Positions 26,239-34,616 of a stretch of DNA of 64,000 nucleotides are shown piece after piece (the stretch's first letter is position 1; each line of letters starts with the position of its first letter). Location: positions 6,076,001-6,140,000 of the forward strand of contig NZ_CP034539.1 of assembly GCF_003963535.1 (NCBI RefSeq), given 5' to 3'. The notes beneath the pieces were generated by a model. The model ran no database searches. It was given only the letters and a program-made list of their open reading frames with translations, and had not been told where the DNA came from. The position numbers were made by a program, and so were the translations under genes. This stretch comes from Streptomyces cyaneochromogenes. Lineage in GTDB: Bacteria; Actinomycetota; Actinomycetes; Streptomycetales; Streptomycetaceae.

Positions 26239-26610
26239 TCAGCCCTCCGCCACCACCACCGCGGACGCCACCCCGGCGTCATGGCTCAGCGACACATGCC
26301 AGGACCGCACGCCCAGTTCGGCCGCCCGGGCCGCCACCGTGCCCGTGACCCGCAGGCGCGGCCGGCCGCTGTCCTCGACGAAGACCTCCGCGTCGGTCCA
26401 GAGCAGGCCCGCCGGTGCGCCCAGGGCCTTCGCGAGGGCCTCCTTCGCCGCGAACCGGGCCGCGAGCGAGGCGACGCCCCGCCGTTCGCCGCTGGGCAGC
26501 AGCAACTCGCTCTCCAGGAACAGCCGTTCGGCCAGATTGGGGGTGCGCTCCAGCGCCGCCCCGAATCTGTCGATCTCGGCCACGTCGATTCCGACCCCGA
26601 TGATGCTCAT
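26239..26610 (-). CDS. acpS: Holo-[acyl-carrier-protein] synthase
   Basis: Transfers 4'-phosphopantetheine from CoA to acyl carrier proteins. 123 residues from ATG 26610, chosen because the family starts at SIIGVGIDVAEIDRF; upstream in-frame codons lack similarity. GIDVAEIDRF carries the Mg2+-binding Asp and ARFAAKEALAKALG the second catalytic motif. WHVSLSHDAGVASAVVVAE closes the trimer-type protein. It divides from the L,D-transpeptidase gene on the right. Confidence 0.96.
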   Translation of the reverse strand: MSIIGVGIDVAEIDRFGAALERTPNLAERLFLESELLLPSGERRGVASLAARFAAKEALAKALGAPAGLLWTDAEVFVEDSGRPRLRVTGTVAARAAELGVRSWHVSLSHDAGVASAVVVAEG

Positions 26611-26717
26611 GCCGAGCACCCTATGGGTCATATGGGTCTTCGAAAGATGGTCCTCAAAAGAGTGACCCAGCCGCGCGGCATCCCCCGCACGGCGGGCCCT
26701 CACGCTTCTGTGACCCC

Positions 26718-27725
26718 ATGATCAGCGGACGTATCGCATGTCGGAGCATCGCCGTGGTGCTCGCCGCCACCCTGCTGCCCATCGGCAGTGCCTCGGCCGA
26801 CGACCCCGTGCCCCCGGCTTCCGGACCGCAGGGCGAACCAGTGCCCGCGCCTGCCGGACTCGTACCCCCGTCTGCCGGACCGTCGGGCGAACCCGCGCAC
26901 CGGGATCCCCGACCCCAGGCCGACCCGGTGCCCCCGGTGTCCGGACCGCAGTCCGAACTCGTGCCCGGCGTCCCCCTGAACTCGCTCCAGCTCTGGCAGA
27001 CCGACACGCCCGACCAGGCGCTGGCGCCCGAGGTGTACACGCCCAGCGCCGCCGAGGACGCCGTCGAGCCGCAGGACGCGGCGGACGGGACGTACGACCG
27101 CGTCGAGTACGTCCCTCGCGAGGACGCCGTCGAGGACGTGGAGTGCACCGAGCGGACGGGCCCGCAGCAGCGGCAGGTCGAGGAGTTTCTGAAGCTGGAG
27201 GTGGACGGGGAGCAGTCGGTCGCCGACTGCCGGGCCATCCGCGCGTTCCAGACCAAGCACAAGATCGAGCCCGCCAGCGGGTTCGCCGGGCCGGTGACAT
27301 GGGCCACCATGCAGCTCATCTCGGCCCGGAAGAACCCGAACGCCGAGAAGAAGTGCCCGAAGCGCAAGTACCGGGTCGCCTGTGTCGATCTCGACCGTCA
27401 GCTGATGTGGGTGCAGGACGGCCGGAAGGTCGTCTTCGGGCCCGTCTCGATCCGCAGCGGACGGGAGGGATACGGGACGCGGACCGGGTGGCACGCGATC
27501 TACTGGCGGCACAAGAACCACGTCTCGTCGCTGTACCACAGCCCCATGCCCTACTCCCAGTTCTTCAACGGGGGCCAGGCCTTCCACGGCGTCTACGGCA
27601 CCCTCTACACACCCATCGGTTCGAGGGGCTGCGTCAACATGACCCTGGACGACGCCCGGGCGCTGTGGGGGGTGCTGAGGAAGGGCGACCGGTTGTACGT
27701 GTGGGGGCACAGGCTGGAGGAGTAG
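26718..27725 (+). CDS. Secreted L,D-transpeptidase
   Basis: 335 residues. A signal peptide ends near SASADD (~28). A Pro/Gly-rich linker with three imperfect repeats of the PVPPASGPQGEPVP type follows. Then there is a peptidoglycan-binding-like segment with FLKLEVDGEQSVADCRAIRAF. The YkuD catalytic domain ends with HGVYGTLYTPIGSRGCVNM, which supplies catalytic His and Cys. It would make 3-3 cross-links in peptidoglycan or attach proteins to it. It lies 56 bases from alr, a fitting partner in wall synthesis. Confidence 0.92.
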   Translation: MISGRIACRSIAVVLAATLLPIGSASADDPVPPASGPQGEPVPAPAGLVPPSAGPSGEPAHRDPRPQADPVPPVSGPQSELVPGVPLNSLQLWQTDTPDQALAPEVYTPSAAEDAVEPQDAADGTYDRVEYVPREDAVEDVECTERTGPQQRQVEEFLKLEVDGEQSVADCRAIRAFQTKHKIEPASGFAGPVTWATMQLISARKNPNAEKKCPKRKYRVACVDLDRQLMWVQDGRKVVFGPVSIRSGREGYGTRTGWHAIYWRHKNHVSSLYHSPMPYSQFFNGGQAFHGVYGTLYTPIGSRGCVNMTLDDARALWGVLRKGDRLYVWGHRLEE

Positions 27726-27781
27726 CTCATGGATCCCGGCGCGGCGGCGTTGTCGGACCCCTCTGAGACACTGGGGGCGCC

Positions 27782-28948
27782 ATGACAGAAACAGCAGCCC
27801 TGCGGACCGCCCCCCTGCGCGCCCGCGCCGAGATCGATCTGGCCGCCCTGCGGGCCAATGTGCGGACCTTGCGCGCCCTCGCGCCGGGTGCGGCCCTGAT
27901 GTCCGTCGTGAAGTCGGACGCGTACGGCCACGGGGCGGTGCGGTGTGCCCGCGCCGCCGTCGAGGCGGGCGCCCAGTGGCTGGGCACGGCCACGCCCGAG
28001 GAGGCCCTCGTGCTGCGCGCCGCCGGGCTGGACGGCGTACGGATCATGTGCTGGCTGTGGACGCCGGGCGGGCCCTGGCGGGAGGCCATCGAGGCCGACC
28101 TCGACGTCTCCGTGAGCGGCATGTGGGCCCTGCGGGAGGTCACCGAGGCCGCGGGGCAGGCCGGCGCCGCCGCGCGCGTACAGCTCAAGGCCGACACCGG
28201 GCTCGGACGCAACGGCTGCCAGCCGGGTGAGGACTGGGCCGAGCTGGTCGGTGAAGCCCTGCGCGCGCAGGCCGCCGGGCTCATTCGTGTCACCGGGCTG
28301 TGGTCGCATTTCGCCTGCGCCGACGAGCCCGGCCATCCCTCCGTCGCCGCCCAGCTCGCCCGCTTCCGGGAGATGGTGGCGTACGCCGAGACACAGGGCG
28401 TGCGCCCCGAGGTGCGGCACATCGCCAACTCGCCCGCCACGCTCACCCTCCCGGACAGCCACTTCGACCTGGTGCGCACCGGGATCGCGACCTACGGCAT
28501 CTCGCCCAGCCCCGAGCTCGGCAGCCCCGCCGACTTCGGGCTGCGGCCCGTGATGACGCTGTCGGCGTCCCTCGCCCTGGTCAAGCACGTGCCGGGGGGC
28601 CACGGCGTCAGCTACGGCCACAGCTACACCACCCCCGGCGAGACCACCCTCGGCCTCGTCCCCCTGGGCTACGCCGACGGCATCCCGCGGCATGCCTCCG
28701 GCGCCGGGCCCGTCCTGGTCGGCGGCAAGTGGCGGACGGTCGCGGGGCGGATCGCGATGGACCAGTTCGTCGTCGACCTCGGTGGGGACGAGCCCGAGCC
28801 GGGCGCGGAGGCCGTGCTGTTCGGGCCCGGCGACCGCGGCGAGCCCACCGCCGAGGACTGGGCGCAGGCCGCGGGCACCATCGCGTACGAAATCGTCACC
28901 CGGATCGGAACGCGCGTTCCGCGCGTCTACAGGGATGCGTCCCTGTGA
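27782..28948 (+). CDS. alr: Alanine racemase
   Basis: PLP enzyme that makes D-alanine for peptidoglycan. 388 residues. AEIDLAALRANVR is the family start, and Lys44 in VVKSDAYGHG binds PLP. TGLGRNGCQ, IANSPATL and RTGIATYGISPS line the barrel. VSYGHSYTTPGETTLGLVPLGYADGIPR includes the C-terminal catalytic region. Start ATG 27782 after GGGGGCGCC. Confidence 0.97.
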   Translation: MTETAALRTAPLRARAEIDLAALRANVRTLRALAPGAALMSVVKSDAYGHGAVRCARAAVEAGAQWLGTATPEEALVLRAAGLDGVRIMCWLWTPGGPWREAIEADLDVSVSGMWALREVTEAAGQAGAAARVQLKADTGLGRNGCQPGEDWAELVGEALRAQAAGLIRVTGLWSHFACADEPGHPSVAAQLARFREMVAYAETQGVRPEVRHIANSPATLTLPDSHFDLVRTGIATYGISPSPELGSPADFGLRPVMTLSASLALVKHVPGGHGVSYGHSYTTPGETTLGLVPLGYADGIPRHASGAGPVLVGGKWRTVAGRIAMDQFVVDLGGDEPEPGAEAVLFGPGDRGEPTAEDWAQAAGTIAYEIVTRIGTRVPRVYRDASL

Positions 28949-29189
28949 TGCGGGCTCGTGACGCGGCCAGGTGACGCGGCCGGGCGGCGCTGCCACGCGG
29001 TCTGTCTACGTGATGGTGGTCCTAGGAATGCGTGCGCGGGCATGCGTCCATAGGAGTGCGTCTATGTGAATCAGGAACGAGACGGGTAACCCGTAGCGGA
29101 ACAGCGCAACAGAACACCGGCACCATCCACCACCGACGTCACACCGGCACCAGCCGACCACTGCATGACCCAGCGAAGAGGAGCGGTAC

Positions 29190-30431
29190 GTGAGCGAGAG
29201 CAGCGCGGAGGCCGTCGCGGCCGTCGCCTCCGCCACGGGGGCGGCCGCGAACTGGCGCAGGGCGACCGGTTTCGCCGGTGCGGCGATAGGCGTGATCGCG
29301 GCGGGCGCCGCCGCCGGGGTCGCCATAGAGCGGATGACGGTGGGCCGGGGCATGCGGCAGAAGGCCCGCATCGCCCTGGACTCGGCGGGACCGTACGGCT
29401 CGCTGCGCGGCACGCCCGGCAAGGCGCAGGCCGACGACGGCACGGAGCTGTACTACGAGGTCGACGACATCGACCCCGAGGCCGCCCCCGCCCTCACCCC
29501 GCGCCGCCGACGGCTCTTCGGCCGCAAGGCTCCCGCCCCCGTCACCGTCGTCTTCAGCCACGGCTACTGCCTCAGCCAGGACTCCTGGCACTTCCAGCGC
29601 GCCGCGCTGCGGGGCGTCGTACGCACCGTGCACTGGGACCAGCGCAGCCACGGCCGGTCGGGGCGGGGCGTCGCCCAGACGCAGGAGGGCAAGCACGTCG
29701 ACATCGAGCAGCTCGGGCGGGACCTGAAGGCCGTCATCGACGCGGCCGCACCCGAGGGGCCGCTGGTGCTGGTCGGTCACTCCATGGGCGGGATGACCGT
29801 GATGGCGCTGGCCGACCAGTACCCCGAACTGATCCGCGACCGCGTCGTCGCCACCGCCTTCGTCGGTACGTCCTCCGGGAAGCTCGGCGAGGTCAACTTC
29901 GGGCTGCCCGTCGCGGGAGTGAATGCCGTACGGCGGATCCTGCCGGGCGTGCTCAAGGCGCTGGGGCAGCGGGCCGAGCTGGTCGAGAAGGGGCGCCGGG
30001 CCACCGCGGACCTGTTCGCGGGGATCATCAAGCGGTACTCGTTCTCGTCCCGGGACGTCGACCCGGCCGTCGCGCGGTTCGCCGAGCGGATGATCGAGGG
30101 CACGCCGATCGACGTGGTCGCGGAGTTCTACCCGGCCTTCACCGACCACGACAAGGCCGAGGCGCTCGCCCTCTTCACGGACCTGCCGGTACTCGTCCTG
30201 GCCGGCGTCGGCGACCTCGTCACGCCCAGCGAGCACAGCGAGGCGATCGCCGACCTGCTGCCGGACGCCGAGCTGGTCCTGGTGCCGGACGCCGGGCACC
30301 TGGTGATGCTGGAGCACCCGGAAGTGGTCACCGACCGTCTGGCCGACCTGCTCACCCGCGCGGGTGCCGTGCCCGCAGGGGCTACCGTAAGTGGCTATGG
30401 AAGCACCAGCAGCACCGCACGACGCGGGTGA
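29190..30431 (+). CDS. Membrane-anchored alpha/beta hydrolase
   Basis: 413 residues from GTG 29190 with GAGGAGCGG upstream. An N-terminal hydrophobic Gly/Ala helix (about 27-46) may anchor it. The hydrolase fold follows: FSHGYCLSQDSWHFQ oxyanion strand, VHWDQRSHGRSG, nucleophile elbow GHSMGG (Ser198), and near the end DAGHLVMLEHPE with the catalytic His. It sits between alr and the tsaE gene in conserved Streptomyces order. The physiological substrate is not known. It overlaps tsaE by 41 bases. Confidence 0.9.
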   Translation: MSESSAEAVAAVASATGAAANWRRATGFAGAAIGVIAAGAAAGVAIERMTVGRGMRQKARIALDSAGPYGSLRGTPGKAQADDGTELYYEVDDIDPEAAPALTPRRRRLFGRKAPAPVTVVFSHGYCLSQDSWHFQRAALRGVVRTVHWDQRSHGRSGRGVAQTQEGKHVDIEQLGRDLKAVIDAAAPEGPLVLVGHSMGGMTVMALADQYPELIRDRVVATAFVGTSSGKLGEVNFGLPVAGVNAVRRILPGVLKALGQRAELVEKGRRATADLFAGIIKRYSFSSRDVDPAVARFAERMIEGTPIDVVAEFYPAFTDHDKAEALALFTDLPVLVLAGVGDLVTPSEHSEAIADLLPDAELVLVPDAGHLVMLEHPEVVTDRLADLLTRAGAVPAGATVSGYGSTSSTARRG

Positions 30432-30909
30432 CATCGAGCTCACCGTCACTTCTCCCGACCAGATGCGGGAACTGGGCCGCCGCCTGGCCAAGCTGCTGCG
30501 CGCGGGCGACCTCCTGATGCTCAGCGGGGAGCTCGGCGCGGGCAAGACGACGCTGGCCCGGGGGCTCGGCGAGGGCCTGGGCGTCAGAGGCGCGGTCACC
30601 TCCCCGACCTTCGTGATCGGCCGCGTGCACCCCTCCCTCGGCGACGGGCCGCCGCTCGTCCACGTCGACGCCTACCGGCTGTCCGGCGGCCTGGACGAGA
30701 TGGAGGACCTCGACCTCGACGTCTCGCTGCCCGAGTCGGTGATCGTCGTGGAGTGGGGCGAGGGCAAGGTCGAGGAGCTGACCGAGGAACGCCTTCAGGT
30801 CGTGATCCACCGGGCCGTCGGCGACACCACCGACGAGGTGCGGCATGTGACCGTGACCGGGCTCGGGGAGCGCTGGGCGGCCGCGGACCTGAGCGTGCTG
30901 TCCGCCTGA
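30391..30909 (+). CDS. tsaE: tRNA t6A biosynthesis ATPase TsaE
   Basis: P-loop protein that supports TsaB-TsaD in making N6-threonylcarbamoyladenosine at tRNA position 37. 172 residues. Walker A is GELGAGKTTLARGL, the switch region has VTSPTFVIG, and LVHVDAYRLSGGLDEMEDLDLD is typical of the family. GTG 30391 has AGGGG 9 bases upstream; ATG 30397 is the alternative. The start lies inside the hydrolase gene. Its partners tsaB and tsaD are 1-2 kb downstream. Confidence 0.94.
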   Translation: MAMEAPAAPHDAGDIELTVTSPDQMRELGRRLAKLLRAGDLLMLSGELGAGKTTLARGLGEGLGVRGAVTSPTFVIGRVHPSLGDGPPLVHVDAYRLSGGLDEMEDLDLDVSLPESVIVVEWGEGKVEELTEERLQVVIHRAVGDTTDEVRHVTVTGLGERWAAADLSVLSA

Positions 30910-31021
30910 GCGCTGGATGGGCCCGGGGATCCGGATGAACATTCCGACAAGACGTCGGCAAGATGTCGGCAAGATATTGCATTTGCGGTCTTGCGCGTGG
31001 TCACATGGTATCCAGTCCGTG

Positions 31022-31037
31022 GTTAGGTCTACCTAAC
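31022..31037. promoter_or_regulatory. 7-2-7 inverted repeat upstream of a 69-residue gene
   Basis: GTTAGGT and ACCTAAC flank CT. The half-sites resemble those of actinobacterial iron boxes (TTAGGT...ACCTAA), but the spacer is 2 bases instead of about 7, so a DmdR/IdeR site is doubtful. It ends 30 bases before the start codon at 31068. Confidence 0.45.
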
Positions 31038-31067
31038 TACGTCCCCTCCCGGCCCCAGGAGGCGTCC

Positions 31068-31277
31068 ATGTCGGCTTCGGAGAACAAGGTCCAGCAGCGG
31101 CCGCACGTGGTTGCCGGGTTGTCCATGCGTGATCTGCTGGCGGCCGGTGCCGCCGCGAACCTGATCTCCACCCCGCCGCGGGTTCCCGAGCCGGCGGCGA
31201 ACCGGCCGTCGGCTGAGCACGGGCATCGTGAGGAGCGCGGGCGCCACCAGGAGCACGGGCACCGCAGGGCCGCCTAG
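31068..31277 (+). CDS. Small conserved-looking protein, unknown function
   Basis: 69 residues with an excellent Shine-Dalgarno sequence (AGGAGG, 6 bases before ATG). It starts MSASENKVQQRPHVVAGLSM, then RDLLAAGAAANLISTPP. The second half is Arg/His/Glu-rich and low in complexity. There is no signal peptide or membrane helix. The N-terminal half looks like a short amphipathic alpha-helical peptide. Its stop shares CTAG with the stop of the convergent gene at 31274. I recall similar small proteins beside the tsa genes of streptomycetes but no function. Confidence 0.65.
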   Translation: MSASENKVQQRPHVVAGLSMRDLLAAGAAANLISTPPRVPEPAANRPSAEHGHREERGRHQEHGHRRAA

Positions 31278-31828
31278 GGGATCACTGCCACCGCGCGGCC
31301 GATCGTCGCGAAGTCCCACATCGCGTTGCCGTCCTCGCGGGACTCGCGGATGCCGCCCGTCTTCAGCGCCGGGTCCGGCGCCTGCATCGAGCCGTCCACG
31401 GCCGCGCTGAAGCCGATGGTGATGTCCTCCACCTCGGTGAAGCGGACGACGTGCTCGACGGGGGTGCCGTCGGTGCCGGTGATCGCGTTGGAGCGGGACG
31501 TGACCGCGTAGACGCCCGGCGCCGGGTCGACCGATCCGGGGGTGACGCGGAACGTGCGCTTGACCGAGTCACCCTCGCCGACCAGCCACACCCGGTCGTC
31601 GTCCACCGAGTACACGACCCGCACACCCGTACCGGACCCGGCGGGCAGCGCGGCGGGGTCCTTCCGGTCGCGGGGCGTCTTGGAGGCACCCACGTCGGGT
31701 GAGTTGTTCGCGTGCGGCCTGCCCAGGCCGGCCGGGACGCTCGCCGAGGCCTGGTACGCGAGGAAGCCGACGGACGCGAGGGCGGCCACGGTGAGCCCCG
31801 CCACGAATCCGGAGCTGCTGCTTGCCAC
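31274..31828 (-). CDS. Exported protein resembling an L,D-transpeptidase domain without the catalytic Cys
   Basis: 184 residues from GTG 31828, with GAGGTGGG 5 bases before. An N-terminal helix (FVAGLTVAALASVGFLAY) serves as anchor or signal. The rest follows a YkuD layout: VVYSVDDDRVWLVGEGDSV, then RTFRVTPGS, then GVYAVTSRS. It ends with GGIRESREDGNAMWDFATIG and AVAVIP. The last part aligns by eye with the GCIRxSNxD motif, but Cys is Gly and the catalytic His is not obvious. It may be a non-enzymatic wall-binding relative. The protein itself is well formed; the family call is my inference. Confidence 0.7.
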   Translation of the reverse strand: MASSSSGFVAGLTVAALASVGFLAYQASASVPAGLGRPHANNSPDVGASKTPRDRKDPAALPAGSGTGVRVVYSVDDDRVWLVGEGDSVKRTFRVTPGSVDPAPGVYAVTSRSNAITGTDGTPVEHVVRFTEVEDITIGFSAAVDGSMQAPDPALKTGGIRESREDGNAMWDFATIGRAVAVIP

Positions 31829-31942
31829 CGTCGCCCACCTCGGTTGTTCGGTCGTAGGTCGCGCTTTCGCTCGACCGTAGCAGTCGGGAAGCGCCCGACC
31901 GGGGCGGCGCTTCCTGAGCGCCCAGCGCCGTAGGCTGTTTGC

Positions 31943-32599
31943 GTGCTCTTGCTCGCTCTGGATACCGCCACCCCCGCCGTCACCGTCGCGTTGCACGACG
32001 GTACGGACGTCATCGCCTCGTCGAGCCAGGTGGACGCGCGCCGGCACGGCGAGTTGCTGCTGCCGGCCGTCGACCGGGTCCTCGCCGAGGCCGACGTGAA
32101 ACTCGACGCCGTCACCGGCATCGTCGTAGGCATCGGCCCCGGCCCCTACACCGGACTGCGCGTCGGACTGATGACCGCCGACACGTTCGGACTTGTCCTC
32201 GGCGTCCCCGTGCACGGCGTGTGCACGCTGGACGGCCTCGCCTACGCCGCCGACATCGAGAAGGGCCCGTTCGTCGTCGCGACCGACGCCCGGCGCAAGG
32301 AGGTCTACTGGGCGCGCTACGCCGACTCGCGGACCCGCCTGACCGACCCGGCGGTCGACCGGCCCGCCGACATCGCCGACCAGGTCGCCGGACTGCCCGC
32401 CGTCGGCGCGGGCGCGCTGCTGTACCCCGACACCTTCCCCGGCGTCCACGAGCCCGAGCACGTCTCGGCTGCGGCGCTCGCGGCACTGGCCGCCGAGAGA
32501 CTGGCCGCGGGCGAGGAACTGCCCGCACCCCGGCCGCTGTACCTGCGCCGGCCCGACGCCCAGGTCCCCAAGAACTACAAGGTGGTCACCCCCAAGTGA
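31943..32599 (+). CDS. tsaB: tRNA t6A complex protein TsaB
   Basis: 218 residues, a TsaD paralogue that scaffolds the t6A-forming complex and lacks its metal site. LLLALDTATPAVTVAL is the actin-like phosphate-1 strand, and GIGPGPYTGLRVGL is diagnostic. The GTG start at 31943 coincides with the family N terminus. Its stop overlaps the rimI GTG by four bases. It forms an operon with rimI, tsaD and the 85-residue gene. Confidence 0.95.
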   Translation: MLLLALDTATPAVTVALHDGTDVIASSSQVDARRHGELLLPAVDRVLAEADVKLDAVTGIVVGIGPGPYTGLRVGLMTADTFGLVLGVPVHGVCTLDGLAYAADIEKGPFVVATDARRKEVYWARYADSRTRLTDPAVDRPADIADQVAGLPAVGAGALLYPDTFPGVHEPEHVSAAALAALAAERLAAGEELPAPRPLYLRRPDAQVPKNYKVVTPK

Positions 32600-33147
32600 C
32601 CGAACCCGTGACCCCTTCCGCCGCTCCGTCCGGTCCCACGCTGCGTGAGATGCGCTGGTGGGACATCGACCGCGTGCTGGAGCTGGAGAAGGACCTCTTC
32701 CCCGAGGACGCCTGGTCCCGGGGCATGTTCTGGTCCGAGCTGGCCCATGCGCGCGGGCCCGAGGCGACGCGGCGCTATGTCGTCGCCGAGGAGGGCGAGC
32801 GGCTCGTGGGATACGCCGGCCTCGCCGCCTCCGGAGACCTCGCCGACATCCAGACCATCGCCGTCGCCCGTGCCCACTGGGGGACCGGGCTCGGCGGCCG
32901 TCTCCTCACCGAACTGCTGAACGCGGCGACCGACTTCGACGCCGCCGAAGTGATGCTGGAGTGCCGCGTGGACAACGTCCGCGCGCAGAAGCTCTACGAG
33001 CGCTACGGCTTCGAGGCGATCGGCTTCCGGCGCGGCTACTACCAGCCGGGGAACGTCGACGCGCTGGTGATGCGCCTGACCACAGCGCCCGACAGCGGCT
33101 CCGCCGCGGGCGAAAACTCCGTACAAGGAACCGAGATCAATGGCTGA
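32596..33147 (+). CDS. rimI: Ribosomal-protein-alanine N-acetyltransferase RimI
   Basis: GNAT acetyltransferase of 183 residues; the E. coli homologue acetylates the N terminus of ribosomal protein S18. LREMRWWDIDRVLELEKDLF is the RimI start region. IQTIAVARAHWGTGLGGRLL binds acetyl-CoA, and ECRVDNVRAQKLYERYGFE is the conserved motif B. GTG 32596 overlaps the tsaB stop (GTGA); a later GTG at 32608 is possible. The frame overlaps tsaD by eight bases. Confidence 0.93.
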   Translation: MTEPVTPSAAPSGPTLREMRWWDIDRVLELEKDLFPEDAWSRGMFWSELAHARGPEATRRYVVAEEGERLVGYAGLAASGDLADIQTIAVARAHWGTGLGGRLLTELLNAATDFDAAEVMLECRVDNVRAQKLYERYGFEAIGFRRGYYQPGNVDALVMRLTTAPDSGSAAGENSVQGTEING

Positions 33148-34240
33148 CTCGCGGGACGAACCCCTCGTCCTCGGCATCGAGACCTCCTGTGACGAGACCG
33201 GCGTCGGCATCGTCCGCGGCACGACCCTGCTCGCCGACGCCGTCGCCTCCAGCGTCGACGAGCACGCCCGCTTCGGCGGCGTCGTGCCGGAAGTGGCCTC
33301 CCGGGCGCACCTGGAGGCGATGGTCCCGACCATCGAGCGCGCGCTGAAGGAGGCGGGGGTGAGCGCGAGGGACCTGGACGGCATCGCGGTGACCGCCGGC
33401 CCCGGGCTCGCGGGCGCGCTCCTGGTCGGCGTATCGGCGGCGAAGGCGTACGCCTACGCGCTGGGCAAGCCGCTCTACGGCGTCAACCACCTCGCCTCCC
33501 ACATCTGCGTGGACCAGCTGGAGCACGGCGCGCTGCCGGAGCCGACGATGGCGCTGCTGGTGTCCGGCGGGCACAGCTCTCTGCTGCTGTCCTCGGACAT
33601 CACCTCCGACGTCCGCCCGATGGGCGCGACCATCGACGACGCCGCGGGCGAGGCCTTCGACAAGATCGCCCGGGTGCTGAACCTCGGCTTCCCCGGGGGC
33701 CCGGTCATCGACCGCTACGCCCGCGAGGGCGACCCGAACGCGATCGCGTTCCCGCGCGGCCTGACCGGCCCGCGCGACCCGGCGTACGACTTCTCCTTCT
33801 CCGGCCTCAAGACGGCGGTCGCCCGCTGGATCGAGGCCAAGCGGGCGGCGGGCGAGGAGGTGCCGGTGCGCGATGTCTCGGCCTCCTTCCAGGAGGCGGT
33901 CGTCGACGTGCTGACCCGCAAGGCCGTCCGCGCCTGCAAGGACGAGGGCGTCGACCACCTGATGATCGGCGGCGGCGTGGCCGCCAACTCCCGCCTGCGC
34001 GCCCTGGCCCAGGAGCGCTGCGAGGCCGCCGGCATCCGGCTGCGGGTGCCCCGGCCGAAGCTCTGCACGGACAACGGGGCGATGGTGGCGGCGCTGGGCG
34101 CGGAGATGGTGGCGCGGGGCCGGCCGGCGTCCAGCTGGGACCTGTCGGCGGACTCCTCGCTGCCGGTGACGGATCCACATGTTCCCGGCCACCACCATGA
34201 CCACGTGCACGAGGTCAGCAAGGAGAACCTGTACTCGTGA
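33140..34240 (+). CDS. tsaD: tRNA N6-threonylcarbamoyltransferase TsaD
   Basis: Catalytic subunit of t6A synthesis, 366 residues. LGIETSCDETGVGIV is the N-terminal nucleotide strand. NHLASHICVD supplies the two metal-binding His residues. LLVSGGHSSLLL and GGGVAANSRLR complete the ASKHA nucleotide pocket. A His-rich C terminus (HVPGHHHDHVHEV) is an extra tail. Start ATG 33140 has AAGGAA upstream. Confidence 0.97.
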   Translation: MADSRDEPLVLGIETSCDETGVGIVRGTTLLADAVASSVDEHARFGGVVPEVASRAHLEAMVPTIERALKEAGVSARDLDGIAVTAGPGLAGALLVGVSAAKAYAYALGKPLYGVNHLASHICVDQLEHGALPEPTMALLVSGGHSSLLLSSDITSDVRPMGATIDDAAGEAFDKIARVLNLGFPGGPVIDRYAREGDPNAIAFPRGLTGPRDPAYDFSFSGLKTAVARWIEAKRAAGEEVPVRDVSASFQEAVVDVLTRKAVRACKDEGVDHLMIGGGVAANSRLRALAQERCEAAGIRLRVPRPKLCTDNGAMVAALGAEMVARGRPASSWDLSADSSLPVTDPHVPGHHHDHVHEVSKENLYS

Positions 34241-34494
34241 CGGTCGCGTTGATGTGGGAGGCCCGGGCCGTCCCCGGCCGGGGGGAGGAGCTGCTGGCTT
34301 GGGCGCATGCGCAGGAGCTTTCGGGGAAGCCCCTGCGACGCGAGGCCTTCCGGGCGCCGCAGGACCGGGTTCTCGTGATCACCTGGTGGGATGCGCCGTA
34401 CGATGCGGAACTGCCCGAACTGCCGGAGCCAGCGGGCGATTTGGTGAACCGGGCGGTGCATCGGTGGCGGTTCGAGTCGATGGGTACGGCCTGA
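34237..34494 (+). CDS. Small ABM-like protein downstream of tsaD
   Basis: 85 residues. GTG 34237 overlaps the tsaD stop (GTGA), so it is the last gene of the tsaB-rimI-tsaD unit. It contains ALMWEARAVPGRGEELLAWA and VLVITWWDAPYDAELPELP. The predicted beta-alpha-beta pattern and MWEARAVPGR start resemble the antibiotic-biosynthesis-monooxygenase (dimeric alpha-beta barrel) fold. No active residue can be named. Confidence 0.75.
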   Translation: MTVALMWEARAVPGRGEELLAWAHAQELSGKPLRREAFRAPQDRVLVITWWDAPYDAELPELPEPAGDLVNRAVHRWRFESMGTA

Positions 34495-34616
34495 GCCGAC
34501 ACCATCCGCTCGGCCGGTCAGCCTGCTTGACGCTGTGCAGGCCCTCCTGGTGCTCGGACGGTTCGCACCCCTGAGCTACCAAGAGGCCCTGCTGTCATGC
34601 GCGGGTCCGTGCCTGA

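Noticed and set aside
31022..31037. Canonical iron box (DmdR/IdeR)
   Set aside because: Half-sites match but the spacer is 2 bases rather than about 7, so only an inverted repeat is claimed.
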